The notes under the pieces: generated by a model
The model's database searches: none
The model's input: the letters and a program-made list of their open reading frames with translations, nothing else
Told to the model about the DNA's origin: nothing
Assembly (NCBI GenBank): GCA_034370385.1
Contig: JAXMKZ010000016.1
Location: forward strand, 1-48,480
From: Coriobacteriia bacterium
GTDB taxonomy: Bacteria; Actinomycetota; Coriobacteriia; Anaerosomatales; PHET01
Direction: 5' to 3'
DNA length: 48,480 bases
Made by a program: the position numbers and the translations under genes
Shown: piece by piece, positions 15,323 to 23,090 of the stretch
How positions within the stretch are numbered: the first letter of the stretch is position 1
Layout of the letters: each line of letters begins with the position of its first letter

Positions 15323-17953
15323 TCAGCCAACACCCAGCATGCCTCGCACCAAGATGAGTGCTTCATCGAGCTTGGTCGCATCCTCGCCACCGCCCTGAGC
15401 CAAGGCGGGCTTGCCACCGCCCCGCCCGTCGAGCACCGGGGCAATCGCCCGTACGATGGATCCGGCATCGAAGCCTGCACCGAGGGCTTTGTCGTTGCCC
15501 GCGGCCAGGAAGATCGGCTTGTCGGTGTCCACGTCGCTGGCCACGAGAACGACCGCGTCCACTCCGCGTGCCCTGAGGATGTCCCACAGCGTGCGCATGC
15601 CGGCCGCGCGCAGCTCAACCGCCTTGGTCACCACGAGCCGGTAGCCACCGGAGTCCACCGCCGTATCCAGCAGCTTGCTGATGAGGTCATCGGAGACCGC
15701 GTCTTTCAGGCGCTGTCCACCCGATTCGAGCTCCTTGACGCGCTTCACGAGCAGGGCAGCCTTCTCGGCAACGTCGCGCGGCGGCACCTTCATGACATCG
15801 GCCGCCTCGGTGAGTTCGGCCTCCTCCGTGCGAATCAAGTCGTAGGCGTCGAAACTCGTCACGGCTTCGATGCGGCGCAAGTTGGCACCCACTGAGCCCT
15901 CGGAGATGACCTTCACGAAGCCGATCTCACTGGTCCGAGAGATGTGGGTGCCGCCGCACAGCTCGCGACTGAAGTTGCCCACTTCGAGCACCCGTACGAA
16001 CTCGGTGTACTTCTCGCCGAACAGGGCGGTGACACCCTGTTCGCGCGCCGTGGCGAGCGAGGTCTCGTAAGCGAGCACCGGGTGATTCTCAAACACCTTG
16101 GCGTTGACGAGCCGCTCGATCTTGTCGAGTTGCTGACGAGACAGCCCCTCGAAGTGGGTGAAATCGAAGCGCAGACGATCCGGTGTCACGGCGGACCCCG
16201 CCTGCGTGGCGTGCTCACCGAGCACGAGGCGCAGCGCCCAGTGCAGAAGGTGAGTCGCAGTGTGGTTGCGCCGAATGCGCTCGCGCCGTATGACGTCGAT
16301 GGCCGCATGCACCGATTCACCGACTGCAAGCGTTCCCGACTCGACGACGCCGCTATGAGCGTACACGCCGGGCTCGGGGATCTTGGTGTCGTCGATGCGA
16401 ACCCGCGCACCCGACTCGGTGGTCAGGACCCCGGTGTCACCTACTTGACCGCCCTGCTCGCCGTAGAAGGGCGTGCGGTCCAAGACGACCTGCACAGCGT
16501 CGCCATCAGAGGCCGTCTCGACCAGCACACCGTCCGCGAGTATGGCCAGGACGGTCGCATCCGCTTCGTCGGACTCGTAGCCCAAGAACTCCGTGGCCTT
16601 CGAGCCCTTGGCGATTGAGGCAAACGCCCCGCCATACGCCGACCATGAGTCATCCTTGACCGCGGCCCGTGCACGGTCGCGCTGCGCAGTCATCTCGGCG
16701 CGGAAGGCCTCCTCGTCGACCGTGTAGCCCTTCTCAGCGACGATCTCGGCCGTGAGTTCGTACGGGAACCCGTAGGTGTCATGGAGCGTGAAGGCGATTC
16801 CTCCGTCGAGCATGCTCTCGCCACCCGCAGCCATCGTGGACAGCTCGACCTCCAGAAAGGCCACGCCGGTCTTGAGGGTGGCGCTGAAGCGCTCCTCCTC
16901 GCTCGACACGATGCGATGGATGAGCTCCTTGTGCGCCACCAGCTCGGGGTAGGCTTCGCCCATCTGCTCGATCACGTTGGCGACGAGCCTGAAGAGGAAC
17001 GCGTCCTCGACGCCCAGCAACCTACCATGGCGCACCGCGCGACGAAGGAGTCGGCGCAGGACATAGCCGCGCCCTTCGTTACCGGGGAGGATGCCATCGG
17101 CGATCATGAACGAGACGGCGCGCGCGTGATCAGCGAGGATGCGCAGTGACGTGTCGTTGCGTCCGCCGCCCCCGTACGTCACGTGGGTGATCTCCTCGGC
17201 GAGCGACATCATGTTTCGCAGGATGTCGGTCTCGAAGTTGGTGTCGACGCCTTGCAGGATCGCGGCGATCCTCTCCAGACCCATGCCGGTGTCGATGTTT
17301 TGCTTGGGAAGCGGGGTCAGGCTCCCGTCCTCGCCACGGTCGTACTGCATGAAGACCAGATTCCAGTACTCCAGATAGCGATCGCAGTCGCACCCGGGTG
17401 CACACGTCTTTGACCCACAGCCCAGCGCAGGACCCTGGTCGTAGTAGAGCTCAGAACACGGTCCACACGGACCCGTGGGACCGGCGGACCAGAAGTTGTC
17501 CTTCGCTCCCATCCGCACGATGCGCTCAGCGGGCACGCGCGACTCCTGAAGCCACAGCGCCTCGGCCTCGTCATCGTCCTCGTAGATCGACGCCCATATC
17601 CGGCTCTCATCGAGCCCCAGCACATCGACGGAGTACTCCCACGACCAGCGAATCGCTTCCCGCTTGAAGTAGTCGCCGAAACTGAAGTTGCCGAGCATCT
17701 CAAAGAAGCTGTGATGCCGCCCGGTCGTGCCGATGATGTCGATGTCGGTCGTGCGCACGCACTTCTGCACAGTCGTCGCACGCGTGAACCCGAGCTCTTT
17801 CACGCCCAGGAACACGGGCTTGAACTGCACCATGCCCGCCGTGGTGAGCAGGAGCGACGGGTCATCGGGGATGAGCGAAGAAGAAGGCAGCCGCCTGCTC
17901 CCCTTGCCCTCGAAGAACGTCAGGAAGCTCTCTCGAATCTCAGCCGACTTCAC
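15323..17953 (-). CDS. alaS: Alanyl-tRNA synthetase
   Basis: An 876-residue class II synthetase, full length. Seen: N-terminal aminoacylation domain with LLLTTAGMVQFKPVFLG, the editing domain with zinc-ligand motifs RNHTATHLLH and LCGGTHISRTSEIG, and a C-terminal DHHA1-type domain ending in GGRGGGKPALAQGGG. It charges tRNA-Ala and hydrolyses mischarged Ser- or Gly-tRNA-Ala. The GTG start overlaps the stop of the AI-2E permease gene by 4 nt (GTGA). An additional Cys-rich insert (GCGSKTCAPGCDCDRY) lies in the catalytic part, as in many Gram-positive AlaS. Confidence 0.97.
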   Translation of the reverse strand: MKSAEIRESFLTFFEGKGSRRLPSSSLIPDDPSLLLTTAGMVQFKPVFLGVKELGFTRATTVQKCVRTTDIDIIGTTGRHHSFFEMLGNFSFGDYFKREAIRWSWEYSVDVLGLDESRIWASIYEDDDEAEALWLQESRVPAERIVRMGAKDNFWSAGPTGPCGPCSELYYDQGPALGCGSKTCAPGCDCDRYLEYWNLVFMQYDRGEDGSLTPLPKQNIDTGMGLERIAAILQGVDTNFETDILRNMMSLAEEITHVTYGGGGRNDTSLRILADHARAVSFMIADGILPGNEGRGYVLRRLLRRAVRHGRLLGVEDAFLFRLVANVIEQMGEAYPELVAHKELIHRIVSSEEERFSATLKTGVAFLEVELSTMAAGGESMLDGGIAFTLHDTYGFPYELTAEIVAEKGYTVDEEAFRAEMTAQRDRARAAVKDDSWSAYGGAFASIAKGSKATEFLGYESDEADATVLAILADGVLVETASDGDAVQVVLDRTPFYGEQGGQVGDTGVLTTESGARVRIDDTKIPEPGVYAHSGVVESGTLAVGESVHAAIDVIRRERIRRNHTATHLLHWALRLVLGEHATQAGSAVTPDRLRFDFTHFEGLSRQQLDKIERLVNAKVFENHPVLAYETSLATAREQGVTALFGEKYTEFVRVLEVGNFSRELCGGTHISRTSEIGFVKVISEGSVGANLRRIEAVTSFDAYDLIRTEEAELTEAADVMKVPPRDVAEKAALLVKRVKELESGGQRLKDAVSDDLISKLLDTAVDSGGYRLVVTKAVELRAAGMRTLWDILRARGVDAVVLVASDVDTDKPIFLAAGNDKALGAGFDAGSIVRAIAPVLDGRGGGKPALAQGGGEDATKLDEALILVRGMLGVG

Positions 17954-19173
17954 GTGCCTGCTCCCTCATCGTCGTTGGGCACCTCGATAGCCCGTTCTTG
18001 GGGCGTGACGCCTCCGTCAAGATCGTCATCGCCGTCGCTTTGGGGTGCGGCCCGGAACAGCGCGCCGTCCTCTGAGGCCAGCGAACGATCCGTTCTGGCC
18101 TCCCAGTAGTAGACGAACAGCCCCTTGGTCGTCGCCGCCACCGGTATCGCGAGAATCATGCCCCAGAAGCCAAGCAGGACCCCCCCGACGAGCAGCGAGA
18201 ATATCACGAGCGTCGGATGGAGGTCGACCTGGTCCGACATGACCCGCGGCGTGATGAAGAGATCGGTCACCTGCTGCGCTGCGATCACGATACCGATCGC
18301 CACCAAGGCCTGAGGCCATCCGATGAACAGCCCCATGAGGCCAGCCAGACCAGCTGAGATGATAGGTCCGACGTAGGGCACGTAGTTGAGCACGAAGGTG
18401 ATGAGGCCAAGCACGAGCGCGTAGGGGACGCCGATGATGGCCAAACCGATTCCGGCAAGCAGACCGGTCACCAACGATGCCACCGTCTGACCCCTCAAGT
18501 ACCCCCCAACCACCCGGCCGACTGTGCTCAGCAGGTTCTCGAGGTCGTCTTCGTACTTATCACCGGCGAGCACGCGGAGTTCCGCGCGGATCTTGGGGAG
18601 GTCCCTCAGTGTCCAATAGGCGATGACCGTACCGAGAAAGAGGTCGAAGACGATGGTCGCCAGCCCCGTCCCGGTCGATACGATGCCGCGGGCGACCAGG
18701 TTGCCGGCGTCCACGAACAGGTCGGCTCCCGCCAGTGACAGCGTCTCGGCGGCGTCCTTGAGCATGTCTGGTACCGTCATATCGCTCAGGTCGCCGAACA
18801 GCCGACTGGCCAGCACCTGGTCGATCACGCTTTGCACCTGCGCGCGGTACTGGTGGATGTCCCTGGCGAACGACACGAGCTGACGCGTCACGACCGGGAC
18901 GATGAACACGAGAGCCAACGACACCACAAGGAACCCCACAGCGAAGCACGCCGCGACCGCCGCGGACCTGCCAACACCCCGCTGCACCAGCCGAGCCACG
19001 GCTCCCTGCATGAGAAACACGAAGAGGAACGCGATCCCGAAAGGCGCGATCGCGCCCGCGAGACGCCCGATTCCCCAAAGCGCCACACCGACAAGGATCA
19101 GGACCCCTATGCTCGCCCACGTCGCGTAGTAGACGGTGCGCCAGCTCATCTGTCGGCTCTGCGGGAACTCCAT
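17950..19173 (-). CDS. AI-2E family transporter
   Basis: A 407-residue polytopic membrane protein of the AI-2E/PerM family. Seen: two N-terminal helices (about 15-60), a helix at 70-95, a soluble segment near 100-200, then a dense C-terminal set of helices with the family patterns GYLRGQTVASLVTGLLAGIG and LNYVPYVGPIISA and the loop FITPRVMSDQVDLHP. The last 50 residues are acidic and probably cytoplasmic. Family members export autoinducer-2 or act as Na+/H+ antiporters; the substrate here is unknown. It lies between the sigma factor gene (7-nt gap) and alaS (GTGA overlap). Confidence 0.9.
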   Translation of the reverse strand: MEFPQSRQMSWRTVYYATWASIGVLILVGVALWGIGRLAGAIAPFGIAFLFVFLMQGAVARLVQRGVGRSAAVAACFAVGFLVVSLALVFIVPVVTRQLVSFARDIHQYRAQVQSVIDQVLASRLFGDLSDMTVPDMLKDAAETLSLAGADLFVDAGNLVARGIVSTGTGLATIVFDLFLGTVIAYWTLRDLPKIRAELRVLAGDKYEDDLENLLSTVGRVVGGYLRGQTVASLVTGLLAGIGLAIIGVPYALVLGLITFVLNYVPYVGPIISAGLAGLMGLFIGWPQALVAIGIVIAAQQVTDLFITPRVMSDQVDLHPTLVIFSLLVGGVLLGFWGMILAIPVAATTKGLFVYYWEARTDRSLASEDGALFRAAPQSDGDDDLDGGVTPQERAIEVPNDDEGAGT

Positions 19174-19180
19174 GGGTGGC

Positions 19181-19966
19181 TCACTCCCTCACGATGTTCT
19201 CGCGCAGCACCCGAAGCGTGCGGCGCAGGAGCCTTGAAACCTGCATCTGCGAGATCTCGAGCTGTCTGGCTATCTCGGTCTGGGTGCGCCCTTCGAAGAA
19301 GCGCAGGTACAGCACGCGTTGCTCCTGCGGTGTGAGCTGCTTGAAAGCCGTCTGCAAGGTGGTGCGGTCATCGACGGCGAGCATCAGCGCGTCGTCCTTC
19401 CCCACGTACTCCAGGATCGAGAACGAGTCAGAACCGTCGCCTCCGCGATCGCTTTCAAGCGAGACGAAGTTGTACGCCTCGCTCGTCTCCATCGCCTCGA
19501 GCACCTCCTCCGAGGTGACCCCGACGTACTCACCGATCTCCGCGATCGTTGGGGAGCGCTGGAGCCGCTGGGTGAGCGCATCAACAGCCTGGTTGACTCG
19601 AAAGGACAGCTCTTGAAGCCTCCGGGGGACCTTGATCGCCCAGCCTTTGTCGCGGAAGTGGCGCTTGAGCTCACCGACGATCGTGGGCGTCGCGTAGGTC
19701 GTGAACTCGACCTGGCGTTCGATGTCGAACCTGTCGATCGCCTTGATCAGGCCGATGGTGCCGACCTGCACGAGATCATCGATGGGCTCCCCGCGGTTCC
19801 TGAATCGGCTCGCGAGGTACTTCACGAGGTTCAGGTACATCGTGATGAGCTCGTCGCGCGCGACCTCGTCAGCCTCCAGCCGATACCGACGGAAGAGCTC
19901 GCGGGTGTACGCCTTGTCCCACGTGAGCTTGCGGGACTGCTTGGCTGGACGGCGACTAACCGGCAT
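19181..19966 (-). CDS. SigB/SigF/SigG-family RNA polymerase sigma factor
   Basis: A 261-residue group 3 sigma-70 factor. Seen: region 2 with DDLVQVGTIGLIKAIDRFD and EFTTYATPTIVGELKRHFRD, region 3 VPRRLQELSFRVNQAVD, and region 4 with the helix-turn-helix RTQTEIARQLEISQMQVSRLL. Order and sequence fit the stress/sporulation SigB/SigF/SigG clade. The ATG overlaps the end of the RsbW-like gene by 11 nt, and the two are clearly co-transcribed, so the upstream protein is the likely anti-sigma factor. The regulon is unknown. The upstream element GCTACACT at 20833 is a candidate promoter for the unit. Confidence 0.95.
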   Translation of the reverse strand: MPVSRRPAKQSRKLTWDKAYTRELFRRYRLEADEVARDELITMYLNLVKYLASRFRNRGEPIDDLVQVGTIGLIKAIDRFDIERQVEFTTYATPTIVGELKRHFRDKGWAIKVPRRLQELSFRVNQAVDALTQRLQRSPTIAEIGEYVGVTSEEVLEAMETSEAYNFVSLESDRGGDGSDSFSILEYVGKDDALMLAVDDRTTLQTAFKQLTPQEQRVLYLRFFEGRTQTEIARQLEISQMQVSRLLRRTLRVLRENIVRE

Positions 19967-20351
19967 CGGGCATTCCCGTGCGCTTGGCGATCGTCAGGGT
20001 CCGGATTCCGTCTTCATCGCTTGAGAACTCGTACCGATCGCACACCGAACCGAGAATGAAGGTGGAGAGCGACGCGCGGTCGACCTCGTCCTCCGTATCC
20101 GTCACCGAACCCCCGAGCACGACCTCGATCTCGAGTACCTCTTCGCCGACCGAGAACGTGAAGACGACGTCGTCGGTCGGGCTCAAGCTGTCGACGGCGT
20201 AGACGAACGCCTCCTCGGCGGCCATGCGTACGTCGTCCACTTCGTCGTAGGTCATGCCCATACGACTGGCGAGCGCCGTGGCCGTCATGCGCACGGCGCG
20301 AGCGTACTCGCCCTTCGCTGGCAGCGTGAGAGAGATCCGGTCTGCGGTCAT
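19956..20351 (-). CDS. RsbW-like anti-sigma factor with degenerate ATPase motifs
   Basis: A 131-residue GHKL/HATPase_c_2-type protein. Seen: N-terminal TADRISLTLPAKGEYARAVR, helix DDVRMAAEEAFVYAVD at the position of the N-box, and SLSTFILGSVCDRYEF near the C-terminus. The Asn expected in the N-box (ExxxN) is replaced, and no DxGxG box is visible, so kinase activity is doubtful. Family knowledge: RsbW proteins hold a SigB/SigF factor inactive and phosphorylate an anti-anti-sigma factor; no STAS-domain gene lies nearby. Very strong GGAGGAAGC ribosome site. Overlaps both neighbours: 4 nt with the upstream DUF948-like gene and 11 nt with the sigma factor gene. Confidence 0.85.
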   Translation of the reverse strand: MTADRISLTLPAKGEYARAVRMTATALASRMGMTYDEVDDVRMAAEEAFVYAVDSLSPTDDVVFTFSVGEEVLEIEVVLGGSVTDTEDEVDRASLSTFILGSVCDRYEFSSDEDGIRTLTIAKRTGMPDAG

Positions 20352-20797
20352 GCTTCCTCCATGGTGCGACTCACTACGTCGGGCGTGGCGCCCTGGTCCG
20401 GGGTGTGTACTGTCTGGTCTTCGTCGGGTGTGTCGACGGACGACTCCGTACGCCGACGTTGACTCCGACCCCGTCGAAGTCGCGACAGAACGTCGCTGAA
20501 CACTTCACTCGGGACGTTCACGATGCCGCTGATCGTGCCTGAGGCGGAGGATACGCGCTCCGTCGCATCCTCGAGTGTCGTGATGATCGCGTCGATGCGC
20601 AGAAGCTCGACGTTTGCTGCATCAACGGTGACGTCCAGCTTGTCCAGCAGCGGCACGGCGCGCTCGCGCACCTCATCGGAAGTCCGGCGGATGGAGCGCA
20701 TCGATGCGACCGACTCCCGAAGTGCCCATACCGCCACGCCCGACACGACGGTAGCCGCACCAAGCGCCACGATGAGCATCACATCCACGGGGTCCAT
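20348..20797 (-). CDS. Small DUF948-like membrane protein
   Basis: Seen: start ATG 20797 (MDPVDVMLIV) with GGAAGG at 6 nt; a transmembrane helix at about residues 6-25; an amphipathic coiled region (about 35-105) resembling DUF948/methyl-accepting-type linkers; and a basic, then acidic disordered tail. 149 residues. The role is unknown; it is the first gene of the sigma-factor unit. An in-frame longer reading to 20857 lacks a ribosome site. Confidence 0.75.
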   Translation of the reverse strand: MDPVDVMLIVALGAATVVSGVAVWALRESVASMRSIRRTSDEVRERAVPLLDKLDVTVDAANVELLRIDAIITTLEDATERVSSASGTISGIVNVPSEVFSDVLSRLRRGRSQRRRTESSVDTPDEDQTVHTPDQGATPDVVSRTMEEA

Positions 20798-20832
20798 GAG
20801 GCGCCTTCCAAGCCGACGTGCGGTCAGCCGTG

Positions 20833-20840
20833 AGTGTAGC
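20833..20840 (-). promoter_or_regulatory. GCTACACT promoter element (-10 TACACT) of the sigma-factor unit
   Basis: Minus-strand GCTACACT lies 36 nt before the ATG at 20797. The same octamer recurs before the 6S RNA, hisS and queA. TACACT would serve as -10; the -35 is poor. Confidence 0.5.
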
Positions 20841-20918
20841 AAAGGCCGGCCGACCATAGGACCGCGCGGCGATTGCCCGAGCTGGAGCAGCCGGTCGAGC
20901 GACCCGAGGGGGCAGCAC

Positions 20919-22217
20919 TCAGTCCTCGCCAGGCTCGGCCGCCCGCCGCTCTCCTTCCCAACCGCGCTCGGTCGGCTGCCAGAATGCCCCCCGTTCGATG
21001 CCGTCCGGTAGGTAGCGCTGCTCTACCGCACCACCGGGGTGGTCGTGCGGATACAGGTAGGCCCCGTACGCCTCGCTACCCGGACGATGCCTGTCTCTGA
21101 GGTGAGCCGGGACCAACCGTGCCGGTCCGGTCCGCACCTCGGCTAAGGCGGCGTCGATCGCCAGGTACGATGCGTTGCTCTTCGGGGCGAGCGCAAGGTA
21201 GATGACGGCCTGCGCAAGGTTGATGCGGCACTCAGGCCACCCGATGGACTCCGCCGCCTTGAACGCAGCGTGGGCCACGAGGATGGCTTGCGGATCGGCG
21301 TTACCGACATCCTCTGATGCCAGAATGAGCATGCGTCGCGCTATGAACTTGGGGTCCTCGCCTGCATGCACCATGCGTGCGAGCCAGTACACAGCGGCAT
21401 CCGGGTCGGAACCGCGCATCGACTTGATGAACGCACTGATGATGTCGTAGTGCGCGTCCCCGCTCTTGTCGTACGGAAGCACGCGCGAAGGCGAGGCGTC
21501 ACGCACGTCCTCTAGACCGATCACCTCGGGGGACAGCCCCGCGGCGGCACATTCAGACGCGAGCTCAAGGGTGGTGAGCGCGGCACGAGCATCACCGCCG
21601 GCCGCGAGCACGATGGCGTCTTGAGCTTCGGGCTCCAGAACGAATCGGCCGCGCAGCCCGCGCTCGTCTTCGAGCGCCCGGACGACGAGTGTGCGAACAG
21701 CTTCATCGGTGAGCGGTGCCAGTTCTACGATGCGAGATCTGCTCACCAGCGGCGCGTTCACCTCGAACAGGGGGTTCTCCGTGGTCGCGCCGACCAGCAC
21801 CACAACACGGTCTTCGACCGCGTGGAGCAAGGCGTCCTGCTGAGATTTGCTGAACCGATGAATCTCGTCGATGAACAAGATGGTGCGGCCGCCCTGCAGC
21901 TCGAGACGCGTCGTGGCCGCTTCCATGGCGCGCCGCAGATCGGCGACACCGGAGTTCACTGCGGACACCTCAGCGAAGTGGGCGTGGGTGCCCAGAGCGA
22001 TGATCCGGGCAAGACTGGTCTTGCCGGTGCCGGCGGGCCCGTACAGGATCACCGAAGACAGGGTGTCGGTGGCGATGGCACGGCGCAGCCAGGTACCCTC
22101 CCCCACGACAGCGTCCTGCCCGACGAACTCATCGAGGGATCGCGGCCTCAAGCGTGCGGCGAGGGGAGCGGCGGCCTCACGCGAAGCTCGCGCGCTCTCG
22201 TCGAAGAGTGAATCCAC
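20919..22217 (-). CDS. rarA: Replication-associated recombination protein RarA (MgsA)
   Basis: A 432-residue AAA+ ATPase. Seen: an N-terminal LRPRSLDEFVGQDAVVG, Walker A GPAGTGKTS, Walker B FIDEIHRFSKSQQDALL, sensor ATTENPLFEVNAPLVSRSR, and the C-terminal tetramerisation region with KSNASYLAIDAALAEV. Full length. It acts on stalled replication forks and single-stranded DNA binding protein-coated DNA. The start is GTG with AGGG about 8 nt upstream. It is 14 nt from the lipoprotein gene upstream, so the two are probably one unit. The 121 nt after its stop hold the promoter of the sigma-factor unit. Confidence 0.95.
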   Translation of the reverse strand: MDSLFDESARASREAAAPLAARLRPRSLDEFVGQDAVVGEGTWLRRAIATDTLSSVILYGPAGTGKTSLARIIALGTHAHFAEVSAVNSGVADLRRAMEAATTRLELQGGRTILFIDEIHRFSKSQQDALLHAVEDRVVVLVGATTENPLFEVNAPLVSRSRIVELAPLTDEAVRTLVVRALEDERGLRGRFVLEPEAQDAIVLAAGGDARAALTTLELASECAAAGLSPEVIGLEDVRDASPSRVLPYDKSGDAHYDIISAFIKSMRGSDPDAAVYWLARMVHAGEDPKFIARRMLILASEDVGNADPQAILVAHAAFKAAESIGWPECRINLAQAVIYLALAPKSNASYLAIDAALAEVRTGPARLVPAHLRDRHRPGSEAYGAYLYPHDHPGGAVEQRYLPDGIERGAFWQPTERGWEGERRAAEPGED

Positions 22218-22231
22218 GTGGTACGCCCTGC

Positions 22232-22822
22232 CTACTTGGTCAAGCGCTCCATGTGCATCTCGAGAAGCTTGGAGTCGATAAGCCCACGGCTGCGAAAGAC
22301 GAGGTACCCCTGATCGTCGGTCATCACGATGTAGGGCGTGACCACGACCTTGAGGGCCGACGCGAGCACCGCGGCCTCGGACGCGTCCTTGTCCTCGACG
22401 ATGCCCTCTGCATCGACCACCGCCTGGCCAGAGGCGTCGATGCTCGTGTACTCGCCGATGTCATAGACGATGAGGTCGACCAGTCCGCTGTTGGCATCGA
22501 TCGCCTTGTCAACGGCAGAACGCACCTCGTTGGTAACCTGTTGTGACCCGTCCACGAACAGAATCAGCATCGGCTGCTTCTCGGCGATACGCTCGCCAAC
22601 GGCCGCAGGCAGCGACGGGTACTGCGGGAACTCCTCAAAGACCGTGGCGTCCTCAGGCTTTGAGCGATCGGGTATCGGATTGGCCAGATCGACCGCTGGG
22701 GCCGCCTCCGCTGGAGGTGGTGCCTCAGCCGGCGTCTCGGCTGGCGGCTCTTCGCCCCCGCCACAGCCAGCGACCAGGCCGATAAGGAGTACTGCGGTGA
22801 GTGCTACGACTAGTCTGCGCAT
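22232..22822 (-). CDS. Lipoprotein with thioredoxin-like fold (predicted)
   Basis: Seen: ATG 22822 with GGGAGG 7 nt upstream; signal peptide MRRLVVALTAVLLIGLVAGC ending in lipobox LVAGC, so the Cys20 would be lipidated; a Pro/Ala/Glu-rich linker (about 24-55); and a C-terminal domain (about 65-196) with QPMLILFVDGSQQ and VVVTPYIVMTDDQGYLVFRSRG, including the TP pattern of thioredoxin-like folds. No CxxC active site is present, so it is not an oxidoreductase by sequence. 196 residues. It is placed right after the 6S RNA gene in the same direction. Confidence 0.82.
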   Translation of the reverse strand: MRRLVVALTAVLLIGLVAGCGGGEEPPAETPAEAPPPAEAAPAVDLANPIPDRSKPEDATVFEEFPQYPSLPAAVGERIAEKQPMLILFVDGSQQVTNEVRSAVDKAIDANSGLVDLIVYDIGEYTSIDASGQAVVDAEGIVEDKDASEAAVLASALKVVVTPYIVMTDDQGYLVFRSRGLIDSKLLEMHMERLTK

Positions 22823-22844
22823 GCTGGTGCCTCCCAGTGCAACC

Positions 22845-23023
22845 ACGTGGCCCGCCCTGCCGCAGCCCGGCTGGGTGAACCTGCCTCAGCAGGTGGGTGC
22901 CCGCACCGTGACTTCCAGCTTCCCTCGAATGAAGGGATCCCTGTCCGCCACGAAATGTGAGGCTCCCGTTAGAGAAGTGTTGGTTCGACCGTATGTGCCG
23001 AGCCACGGACAAGGCGTAGCCTG
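22845..23023 (-). ncRNA. ssrS: 6S RNA (ssrS)
   Basis: Seen on the minus strand: a long closing helix, in which GCCTTGTC (23015-23008) pairs with GGCAGGGC (22861-22854) and GGCTCGGC (about 23005-22997) pairs with GCCGGGCT (22871-22864), around a 2-3 nt internal loop. Inside is a large open bubble; one side carries the 6S-like block GGGCACCCACCTGC, a short hairpin ACCTGC-TGAG-GCAGGT and TTCACCC; an apical stem at about 22905-22953 has TCCCT/AGGGA and CGTGG/TCACG helices. Size about 178 nt. 6S RNA mimics an open promoter and holds the housekeeping RNA polymerase in stationary phase. Exact ends are inferred from the promoter at 23030-23059. Alternatives (tmRNA, SRP RNA) lack their signatures. Confidence 0.78.
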
Positions 23024-23029
23024 ACTCGA

Positions 23030-23059
23030 AGTGTAGCGCCTGCAAGCCCTGCGCAACAA
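23030..23059 (-). promoter_or_regulatory. Promoter of the 6S RNA gene
   Basis: Minus strand TTGTTG at 23059-23054, an 18-nt spacer, then TACACT at 23035-23030 within the recurrent GCTACACT. Start of transcription would be about 23023, at the edge of the predicted closing helix. Confidence 0.6.
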
Positions 23060-23090
23060 CAACGAACCGGTCTTGAGCGCGAAGCGGCGA

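Noticed and set aside
22845-23023. Taking the non-coding region before the lipoprotein gene for SRP RNA or tmRNA
   Set aside because: There is no SRP GGAA-type apical loop, no tRNA-like ends and no tag frame. The closing helix, open bubble and GCACCCACCTGC block fit 6S RNA.
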